Under the pieces are notes generated by a model. It had not been told where the DNA came from and searched no databases. It saw nothing but the letters and a program-made list of their open reading frames with translations. Shown here one piece after another: positions 55,001 through 64,000 of a DNA stretch of 64,000 nucleotides (positions are counted from its first letter, which is position 1; each line of letters begins with the position of its first letter). The position numbers were made by a program, and so were the translations under genes. This DNA comes from Pseudisothecium myosuroides (Eukaryota > Streptophyta > Bryopsida > Hypnales > Lembophyllaceae), in contig OX637292.1 of NCBI GenBank assembly GCA_951799445.1, forward strand, positions 12,899,296-12,963,295. Direction: 5' to 3'.

Positions 55001-55461
55001 AGATTCAAACATTATTATAGTCGAATGAAATATCATTGGATATATTTTTGCCCTGAAGTACAATATTCAATATCCATGATATGAACTTTGGAGCACATAG
55101 AGGTCAAGGTAATACCACCTAAAAAACATCCAATTAAGTTTTTGAGGATGGTTTCTATTCTTGAATTCTAAATTTTTTGGTAGGATCTTGTTGGTAGTCA
55201 AAAAAAAATTAGATTCTCTTAGAATACATTTTATGGACATTGTATGAATAAAGTGTAAATTTTCAATGCATAAACTACACATTTCACCTACATTCATGGA
55301 TGCAAGTAGCTTCACCACTTCATTGAAAATTGCAACATTGCATTGCCCAAAATTATTAAGTACACTTACATATGATATTCTTTGCCATTTTTAGAGCACT
55401 TGCATGCATATTCAAGAAAATTGGCCCTCAATTCATGAGACAAAGGTCCCACGTTAGATTT

Positions 55462-55975
55462 GTTTTTGAGGTTTGCAAAGAGTCCTAAACCCTCTTCAAC
55501 TCCAAACATACACATGGCACCTCTCTAGCAGCTCACAACATTGCAAAGATAAGGAACCAACCTCTCATAAGACCAAACAATGTCAAAAATACACCAAGTC
55601 TACTTTCTGAGTGGTTGCGCATGCCCCTAATTGTTATGGACCCTAACTTGTTTTTATGAAGTGTACTCAAATTCTACATGTTGCAAGGGCTTGGATGGGG
55701 GACCTTTTAGAGTCATGGTTTTTGAGGTCCATAGCAAGTTGCACACCCTCGCAACTCCAAACAATCACGTGGCACCTCTCCAACAACAATCACAACACTT
55801 TGAAGTATGCAACCAACTTCTCATAAAACCAAACAATGTCAAAGATACTCCAAATCTCCATCCTAAAGTGGTTGTACATGTCGTTGACTATTATAGGTCA
55901 TAGCTTGTTTTTATGGATCTTGTTCAAATTCTACTTGTTGCAAGGGCCTAGGTGGGGAACCTTTTCTCAAAAGGA
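55462..55975. repeat. Two tandem copies of about 256 bp
   Basis: TTTTTGAGGT recurs at 55,463 and 55,719. Both copies contain AACTCCAAACA, TGGCACCTCTC, CATAAGACCAAACAATGTCA (or AAAACC) and GTTGCAAGGGC. Old, moderately diverged duplication without a gene. Confidence 0.75.
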
Positions 55976-56067
55976 CCCTCAGATAGTCCATCATTGAGGC
56001 CACCAGTTTGGAGCATGAATGCGGATGCTCACAACAAATTGACAAGAGATTTTAGGGTCTACAGCAA

Positions 56068-56310
56068 GGCTTTTTTTCATTTTTTATGAAGTGCCATAGC
56101 GGCAATACAAATGTAATAGTAGTGCTCCAAATTTCAACATTCATCCACATATTGGATAGAAAATATCACAATTGCACATATTACATGTCTATAAATTTGT
56201 TTTCATCCACAATTAGACAATTTCATCCAAGAGTTTTATTTAATTTGAAGTTTTCTAGCGAAAAACTTCACGTTTTGTTGCCATTTTTTCGCAAAACAAT
56301 TTTTTTCTGG
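56068..56310. repeat. Dispersed repeat, copy 2
   Basis: This matches 8948-9205, the repeat next to the UBLCP1 promoter, with shared ACATATTGGATAGAAAATAT and TTTCATCCAAGA. Termini are not defined. Confidence 0.65.
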
Positions 56311-57300
56311 TGCAATCTGGCACAAAGAAAAAAAAGAAAAAAAAGCCCTGGCCTGTAGTCTCGGGAGTTGAAAGTTGATGAGTACGGTACTTGGATTGGC
56401 AAAGGAGAATCTTCATGTCTTTATTTATTTACTGTACAGCTATTTATGGGGGTTTTTGTTTTCAATTTTTCCAATTTTGTTTTTGGGTATGTCATATTTA
56501 GAACACTCAGATGCTCCCCAAGAATTTCTGCTGCAGTGCATGACATCAGCTTTGGTTTCGTCATCAACTATGCCCCCTCCAATTGAATTTTTTTCTTCAT
56601 AAAATTCATTTTTAAATTTTTTTAAATTTTTTTTTTTCAAAATATGAGCCAATGGGGTGAGACGGCTTTTGGCTAATTGTGGGGTGCAATCAACCTTGCA
56701 ACTTGGTCCTCCCACAACCGTCATCTGGGCCGCAGTGAACACAGTTGTACTTCCATTTTCTAAAAGGACAAGCGGCCTTTTGGCACCAAAAAGGGGGGGC
56801 TAAAATTTGTTTGGTCCTTTGTTTATTGTCATGAGTTACCTTTTGGGCTAAAGTCAAATTCTGGGACCCTGAGTTCAATCTCATTGGGTGCTTCCGTGCA
56901 TGTGTTCAAAATTGATTTAAAAATTCAATGGAAATCGTCCATGTGTTTCAAAAAAAAAATTAAATTTAAATTTTAAAAAAAACAAAAAAACATAACATCA
57001 ATCATAGCATGACTTTTTCAAATGGAATTAGAAAAAAAAAAAATATAACATCAAAGATAGTGTGACTTTTTCAAATGGAATATATGCAATTGGGAACCCA
57101 AAACCGTGATTTAAAACGTACAAAATATGTATTTTTGATTTCATGTGATAATTTTTATCTTACCTCTAAAATTGAGGCCTCAAGGGATCTAATTCCAACT
57201 CTTTGAAGAATTTTGGCCACAAAGAATAGTGATAATGATTCAAAAAATTTAGACAAAATAGGAAATTAATAATGATTGACCATCACTGGAAGTGAAATGA
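56311..57300. other. Unassigned DNA
   Basis: Overlapping open frames at 56,368-56,742 on both strands lack recognisable motifs. A small tandem repeat lies at about 56,993-57,082 (GTGACTTTTTCAAATGGAAT and a similar earlier copy). Confidence 0.35.
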
Positions 57301-57308
57301 TAACTTCA

Positions 57309-58255
57309 TTAACCCCTAAAGTCCCATTGTTTCCAAGGGAGACAAAGTAGATATTGGGTAGGCTCCTATGCCCTCAATATTCATCATGATTTTTTGAAAC
57401 TTTTTGCGAGGATAGAAAATCACATGAGCTCTCGAGGAATATAATTTTTATTTCAATCGGTGACCAAGAGCAAAAATTATGGCACAAAAGGTCATTTTTT
57501 TGTGCCGTGGGCAAAAACTTCCTCACACAATTAATTTTTTTATAATTAAAAAATATATATTCTCATAGGTTCTAATTTTATCTTTATGAAATGCTTTGAT
57601 CCATTGCATTTGGATTTGTTATGTGAGGATTATGGACAATCTTCTTTTGGGGGCAATTAGGGCATCTTCTTGAAAAAATAACTTACAAGATTCATTTCGG
57701 AATGCAATTTTTACAATTTTTCAAAAAACAAAATTTGACAAGGATAAATTTGCTTGCTAAAACATCTCACCATTGGAATTATAATGTTTTAATCCCATCT
57801 TACTTAGATCTATTAATGATTTAGTTTTTTTTCTCGTTTTTTTCAATGTTGGACCTACTTCTACTTAACAATTTTTTAGGAAATGAAAATCAAGTGTATT
57901 TTTTTAAAGATTTTTTCCTAGATTTTCAATTCAATTCTTCAGCACGAAGAAAAAAAATTTAATTCAAAGTTTTTAGTGCAAAATTTTTCCACAAATGGTA
58001 GTCAAAATCATATGAAATTGCAGGCTAGTGTTCAAAAAAACAATTTTTTTCAACTTTGAATGCTAATATATTCCGACATGTATGGTCAAACTTCATGAAA
58101 TTTTTACCACATTACTTGAGACAAGTGAAGTACAAGATCCTATGGTTAGATTCTATAAAAACATATTTTTTTTGTTTTCTTGGATGAACGTAGCGAAACT
58201 AACAGTTAATCATTTTTTTATGACAAAAAATGGCCTTTGAACTTTAGAGGGATAA
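57309..58255. mobile_element. TTAA element (CCCCTAAAGGACC family), moderately decayed
   Basis: TTAA at 57,309-57,312 is followed by CCCCTAAAGTCCCATTG. The right end AACTTTAGAGGG is followed by ATAA, a mutated TTAA. About 947 bp, interior in family order and non-coding. Confidence 0.75.
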
Positions 58256-60880
58256 ACATATTTTTCAAAAAATCTAACTGACCTTCTCAACCAATCACTT
58301 TCAACTTAATAATTTGTGTAAAGATAAAAAAAAATACTATGCATTTATTTCTTGTATATTCAATCCATTTTCCAATATTTAACTCAAATGGAAAAGTTAT
58401 AGGACACATGTTCTTTTTACTAAACATTTTGGAAGACAAAATTTCCTCTTTAGAAAGTACTAGAAATTAGGTTTTGAGATTTAGGCACAATGATTTACTA
58501 CCTTTGGAGATTTTTACTCCAAAATTTTAGAAAAACATAATTCAATGAGCTAAATAAAGATTTTATGATTGAATTCATCAAAGAATAAAACAAATATGAA
58601 GATTTTAGCCTTGCTTTGGGAAAGAGTTTTTTTTTAACAATTTTGAAACTCAAAAAAATGCAAAACTTAGGGACTTAGCCATAAATATTTGTTTTAAATT
58701 TTAGCCCCATTAATGAAAATTAGGACTCCAAATCTTGTCTATTCTAATTCAAATATTAAAATTTGAAAAAATATTAAAATTTTAACTTTATTGCAATTTT
58801 AGCTCATACTACTTGTAATCATGATCTATTGATTGTTTAATTATAAATTGACATAAAAATTCGGTTTACACTGTATATACCTATAAAATTGTAGTGATTT
58901 TTCAAATATTTAAGGACTAATTTGTATTACCGTATCCTTGTGTCAAATTCATTAGGCCCTATACAAGATAATTTATTTGTAGGGATATTTTTATTTCACA
59001 TGTGAAATTTTATTTTCTTCAAATTTTATTTTTTGTGGTATTTAATATTTCAATGTGACTTTTGATCCTAAACTCTGTTTTTTACATGTAATTGAGCTTT
59101 TTATTGGTAAAATTTTTGGGCATTGATATAGCACAAGATGATTACATTATCCTCTTTTGCAATTTGTAATGATTTTTTTAAAAGGAAAGTGTTGAAATTT
59201 GAACTTGGCAATGTTGTTTGCAAAAATCTTGAGTTTCTATGAATTTAAAATACACCCATTATTACTTTTTGCATTGTTCAATTGTGCCACCTTATAATTT
59301 ATAATGTTTTTATTAGATACCATATTTAAGTATATTTTGAAATTTTTTTAAACAAATTTGACCCTAGTGTAGGATACTATGATTTTATCAAGATTTTTTC
59401 AAAAAAATCACAATAATCCTATATTTTAATAGAAAAATTTAATTAAATACAAAAGACATGTAATTTTATATGTAAAAATAAAACAAAATGGTTTCCAGTT
59501 ATATACTATAGAAAAAATGGAGTACAATAAAAAAGACAATATTGAATTGGACTGCATGATTATAGGGTCTAACTTTTAAAGGTTAATCAACATTTACTAT
59601 AGGTACAAGGATTGCCAAGTTCCTTCCTCTCCGCCGCGTCTCTATTTCATTGTGGAGAAAACATTGGAGTTATTTACTATTGATGACGATTTTGGAATAT
59701 TGCACTAGATGCCTATTTTATATCAACTTTGTATGATTTGAAACTACAATATCGGTAGGTGGATAGAGGGATTGAAAAATCCATGCTTTATAAATAATAT
59801 TTTTAGAAAAATAAGATTCAAGGACATGCTAAAAAATAGAATTAGATCCCCAATTTTTTTCTCTATACAATAAAAAATTGAATAAAAAAAATTTACAAAA
59901 AACTTATGATATTTTAGATAGGTTCAAAAATACAAATTAACCACTTTGAATCAAGTCGGAGAATTTTTAAAATACAAAATTAATTGTCCAAAATAGGGGG
60001 CCAAAAATGTTTCTCCATCTATGACCAAGTTTGTAAAAAATATATTCTCACCTCCCCAAGCTTGCTCCCTACCGGGGTATGGTGAACCGAAACCTTCGCT
60101 CATCTTTCTGAAGTCACTCCAGGGGGCATGTAAAAAAAAGACCCCCTATTTTGTACTTGATTCATTTATCTTTTACACCTCTCTAAACTAATTTGAGGCC
60201 TCTGATTCCATATATGGATTCAAAATTTTCAAGTTTAATCAGGGATGGCAAATAAAAAGTTCTTTTGCTTTCCGAGGGATAGAATTAGTGACAAGTGAAG
60301 GGCAGTTGGTCGAGTCTATAGTAGTACAAGAAGCCTAATGTAGAGGCCATTTTGCCCCCCACCCCACCCCACCCCATTTTATCTCCAGAGAGAATGTAGG
60401 AGCTTTTTATTTGCGACGCATAATAAAATTTGAACATTTTGAGTTCATATTTGCAATCAGAGACCCCATATTAGCAGGGAGAGGTGTTAACAATAAAATT
60501 AAAAAGGTCCAAAGTAGGTGGACTTTTCTTTTACATTCACCTTTGGTTGGACCTGCGTATTAGGCTCGTTGCACTACTATAGACTCCAGGGAGTCGGTTC
60601 AACCGGGGCCACTACTGTAGCTCCCCTGCAAAAGCTCGTAGCCCTACTTTACTTTCTACACCTCCAGGCAAGTTGGGGTGGACAGCCGAATCTTCATTTT
60701 TGTTTCCATTTCGTAGATTCCAAGGAATATTCCAAGCTTCCCAACAAATTGGCTGCGTCAGCAGCTTTGTCTTGTCTACTCGTCAGCATTCAGCAACGAT
60801 GCTCCAATTTTCTCTGATGAGAGTGGCACAATTCAAGGCTCCGTTCTATTAGTTTGTGTAGATATGTATATCTACAAACG
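58256..60880. other. Very AT-rich DNA, no feature seen
   Basis: There is no long ORF or recognisable repeat up to 60,050. A C-rich run (CCCCACCCCACCCCACCCC) lies at about 60,357-60,375. An open frame at 60,518-60,817 has no recognisable motif. Confidence 0.4.
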
Positions 60881-61208
60881 ACCTACATATGACCCCGCAA
60901 ACAAAATTATGACGGTAAATACATATGGATTTGGGATTAAGATTTTGGAAGGGATCCAAAAGAAAAGTTTTTGGTGCAATTGATCCATTCGGGGGGCATT
61001 TAATTGCTATAAAATATTACACAAGAGAAACTGTAAGTTGGGACTTAGAATTAGGACTTTGACCTTTACACTATGAAGTCCCAAGTCCCACGTCCCACAT
61101 TTGATATTTTTTTACACCTTCAACAGCCAAAGGAAGTTGGGATTTGGCCTTAAACAAGGACTTTGAAAATTAGGACTTGAAACGTAGTGTGAAGTGCTCC
61201 TAAGGTAA
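60881..61208. repeat. 330-bp direct repeat, left copy
   Basis: This segment starts CCTACATATGACCCC and includes AAAAGAAAAGTTTT, GGGGGGCATTTAATT and AGTTGGGACTTAGAATTAGG. It recurs at 62,856-63,187. The copies flank about 1.65 kb and lie in the same orientation, but they lack TG...CA ends and neighbouring LTR retroelement signals. Confidence 0.85.
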
Positions 61209-61834
61209 GTTCTTCTAATCTAATTAACCACCTTTAAGATCATTCTAAAAAACGTGATTGAAGTATGGGTTAGTACTATTAATACATTGTCATGGTTTTT
61301 TAATATGTCTTCCTAATAATTAATTGAAAAAAGATTTTAGTTTCTCTTTACATGTATTCAAAATTTTGAATACTTTGTGAATAAAGTCAATAAACTATGA
61401 ATTTTCTAAAACTAAAGATGTAATAAACTGCAACTTAAAAAGAATAATATAATGATTATAGCTTTTTGATTCAAGTTGTAAACTATAATCCACACCTCAT
61501 TCTTTTTGTGGTTGGATTTGTTACTACTTTCACCAACATTCTCTAACAAAAAATTTATGATCATTTGATGCCCAGAGCTTACAACAAAATTGTGGGTTCA
61601 TTTTTGCTTCAATAAAACTCCTATTACTTCCACAAAAATCATGTTTAGGTAGAAAAAAACATTTTTTGTAAAATCCATATGGTATATGTAGATTACCTTA
61701 AGTATATACTACGTGATCAAGAAAAAGACCATAAAAATTCTGTAAATAGATATCTCAATCTTCAAATGAAAGCTCAAATTTTATCGGAATCTAGCGCACA
61801 TTCCAGAAAAATGGTCTATGGTATCCCATCCCTT

Positions 61835-62290
61835 TACCCACGACATAAATTGGCCACTGATGCAAATGAAATGGCAATTTTTGAGGACATGGATTGACAA
61901 TAATTCTTCATGCCAACAAGACAGCTCCTTTCAAAATCCATATTCTTGAAGTTGACATAGCCTAGCAGGAGGTTTGGACGTCTATTCACCCACGATAGAA
62001 ACTTAGGTGGCTTCCAATGCAAATGAGATGGCAGCTTTTGAGATCGTGGGTTGGCAATTATTCTTCATGCCCTCACGACAAATCCTTTCAAAATCTTGAA
62101 GTTAAAAAAGTCTGACAGGACTTCATGGCTCTTTTCATCCACAGTAGAAACAAAGATGGCCTTTGAAGCAAAAGAAGATGGGAATTTTTGGCGTTGCGGG
62201 TTGATAATAATTCTTCATGCTAGTAGGACAAAACCTTTCAAAATCCCTTTTCTTGATGTTGATAGAGTGTAGCAAGTCTCAGTAAGAAAT
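61835..62290. repeat. Three tandem copies of about 145 bp
   Basis: Each copy contains GGC-AC-or-TTG-ATGCAAA, ATTCTTCATGCC, CCTTTCAAAATC and TTGAAGTTGA-like segments, near 61,850, 62,005 and 62,150. The duplication is old. An ORF at 61,679-61,897 overlaps the first copy and has no recognised motif. Confidence 0.7.
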
Positions 62291-62855
62291 CAGAAACTGA
62301 AAATTGTTTCTAAAATACTCAAAAGATTTTTCTTCTTTTTAGTTCAAAATGCTAAGTTCTTATTGGAGGGATTTTTCAACTTTTTCTATTTTAATTATTC
62401 ATTCAAGTCATTTTTAGAAGGTCATTTTTTCAAGTGGAAAAAATACCTCTTAAAACATGCTTGTAAAATTAGAACTATAGAATATTTTGAAGAAAAAAAC
62501 TAAAAATCTTCACCATATAAATGACTACGACTACTACGAGAATCCAAAAACATTTACATTGATGAAAATTCAAGCCATTATGTATGTGATATAAGTTTGC
62601 ATTCATTCATTGTTCAAAATTTCAAAGATTAATCCGGAACTCTTTATTACTAAAAGAATTCTCAAAAAAAATTTAGATGTGCTAATAATAATGTTTTTTA
62701 CATCTGTTTGAGGTTTTTGCCCAAAGCAATTATGTTATGCATCGCAAATTGAAGTTATCTATACTGTCAAATTTCAGAAAATATTTCCAAAAGTTGATTT
62801 CAAAGCAATTTGCTTGGACAGTTCACTAAAAATTCAATTCACTTTGATTGTTCGC

Positions 62856-63187
62856 CCTACATATGACCCCCAAACAAATTTTTGACGGAAAATACATTTG
62901 GATTTGGAATTAAGATTTTGGAAGGAATCCAAAAGAAAAGTTTTCAGTGCAATTGATCCATTTGGGGGGCATTTAATTAACTGGTACGAAATATTATACA
63001 AGAGAGACAAGTTGGGACTTAGAATTAGGACTTTGACCTTCACACTATGAAGTTCCAAGTCCCACGTCCCAAGTCCCACATTTGATATTTTTTTACACCT
63101 TCTACAGCCCAAGGAAGTTGGAATTTGGCCTTAAATAAGGACTTCAAAGGTTAGGATTTGGAATGTAGTGTGAAGTGTCCCTAAGGA
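62856..63187. repeat. 330-bp direct repeat, right copy
   Basis: This matches 60,881-61,208 along its length. Directly after it, AAGGAAGTTGAAATTTGGCC repeats once more, and a TTAA element has inserted there. The copy's own GGCCTTAAATAAGGA at 63,129 shows how the uninterrupted site looks. Confidence 0.85.
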
Positions 63188-63202
63188 AGTTGAAATTTGG
63201 CC

Positions 63203-63856
63203 TTAACCCCTAAATGTATAAGGCCTTTTTTGAACTTCTAGGAATTTACTCTGCATTGAACAAAAAGCCAACATTTGGATAAGTTGTATCGATTTTTTTA
63301 AAAAATTGTAACCGTACAAATTCAAACTAGACATGTTAGAGGTCATATAGGAAAAGAAAACACAACAATATCACTTATAAATTGAAAGATTATAATGTTT
63401 GAACAAGAGGGTGTTAAACTTTGAAAGTGATTTGAAGTCTTTCAATCCTCTATTCACATGCCAAATCTAAAAAGTTGGTCATCAAAAAAATATGAGGTTG
63501 AAGGACCTAGCATTCATAACCCCAATCAATTTACAACTTGTCAATATCTACTCTACAATTTTTTAAATGAGTTTCTAATGTGATTTTTCCTCCAAGATCT
63601 AGTATATTTGAGGCTCATTTCCCAAAGCCTTCAACACTACAGAAAGTCAAGATTACAATGGGTACCCTTGTACAAAATCTTAAATAGAAAAATCATAATC
63701 AATCATTTTCAAAGTTGGACTTTTGACCCTAAAACTAGACTTCAAAAAGAAATTTTCAAGAATATAAACTACTAAAATTAGCAACTTGGTTAGATTTTAT
63801 TTAACTTCAAACTTTGTCAACACCAAAATTTGGTGCCTCGGGCATTTAGGGGTTAA
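63203..63856. mobile_element. TTAA element (CCCCTAAATGCCC family), reverse copy
   Basis: TTAA at 63,203-63,206 and 63,853-63,856 encloses CCCCTAAATGTATAAGGCC and GCCTCGGGCATTTAGGGG. 654 bp, reversed relative to the copies at 27,005 and 43,155. Its right TTAA is also the left TTAA of the next element. Confidence 0.9.
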
Positions 63857-64000
63857 CCCCTCACCGCCCAAGGCCGTTTTGGGTTCAAAAACATCACTGC
63901 TTTTGAAGTGATATAGACCTAAATGTCACTAAGCTATAGAGATCTTAACCGTACAATCTTGTAGTGTACATGTTGTAAATGATGTGTATCAAATTTGAAG
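63853..64000. mobile_element. Start of another TTAA element, cut by the window edge
   Basis: TTAA is followed by CCCCTCACCGCCCAAGGCCG, a new terminus type of the same CCCC style. The element runs off the right edge. It may resemble the lone TTAACCCCTTAGTGC end at 24,046. Confidence 0.6.

Noticed and set aside
60881..63187. LTR retrotransposon suggested by two 330-bp direct repeats
   Set aside because: No TG...CA ends, primer-binding site, polypurine tract or gag-pol remnants are seen in the 1.65 kb between them.
1..64000. tRNA or rRNA genes
   Set aside because: I saw no rRNA-like blocks or convincing tRNA A- and B-box pairs with cloverleaf potential; a covariance-model scan would be needed to exclude a decayed copy.

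Overview
The window is nuclear DNA of a plant with an expanded, transposon-filled genome. Three genes point to a plant: an intron-bearing UBLCP1-type phosphatase, a small two-domain plant-type metallothionein, and a decayed copy of a plant CUE-domain coiled-coil protein. Intergenic DNA is strongly AT-rich and almost all of it is repeat-derived. I cannot name the species; a bryophyte, lycophyte, fern or other repeat-rich plant would fit. No rRNA, tRNA, organelle or bacterial features were seen.

Genes. UBLCP1 (9,556-12,037, +) can be assembled from six exons whose splice phases all agree (333 aa). A metallothionein (13,751-14,707, -) lies convergent to it and is built from three exons, one only 30 nt long (56 aa, 14 Cys). 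A CUE-domain protein copy (3,121-3,830, +) is intronless with one in-frame stop and looks like a processed pseudogene. A PHD-finger fragment (4,842-4,965) and a possible RRM fragment (378-464) are relics.

Mobile DNA. The commonest elements are non-autonomous, inserted at TTAA, with ends beginning CCC (CCCCTAAAGGACC, CCCCTAAATGCCC or CCCTTGAACG types). This is the piggyBac signature, although no transposase is present. At least 18 complete or partial copies occur. Several have an empty target site preserved in a nearby duplicate, which proves TTAA-precise insertion. Smaller families have TA target sites (Stowaway-like and hairpin elements).

The main structure is one decayed Helitron whose Rep/helicase reading runs from about 20.1 kb to 44.6 kb. 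It is split into ten or so pieces by separate insertions: a TTA-flanked element, a deleted complex, a Stowaway-like element, TTAA elements, an element with CCCGGGTATGC ends, and three hAT-type elements with 8-bp duplications. Across most junctions, taking out the insert and one target copy lets the Helitron protein continue in frame. The largest insert is a 9,561-bp hAT-type element (34,816-44,376) with CAGGGTTGTCATA/TAGGGTTGTCATA ends and the 8-bp duplication AATAGAAG. It carries GC-rich minisatellites, a three-copy higher-order repeat with 184-bp tandem arrays, and its own secondary TTAA insertions.

Right part. From 46.5 to 52.9 kb there is a direct segmental duplication of about 3 kb without a recognisable gene. 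Beyond it lie an open GC-rich stretch (53.1-53.3 kb), a 126-bp near-perfect hairpin, further decayed TTAA elements, short tandem duplications, a pair of 330-bp direct repeats, and at the right edge two TTAA elements sharing one TTAA.
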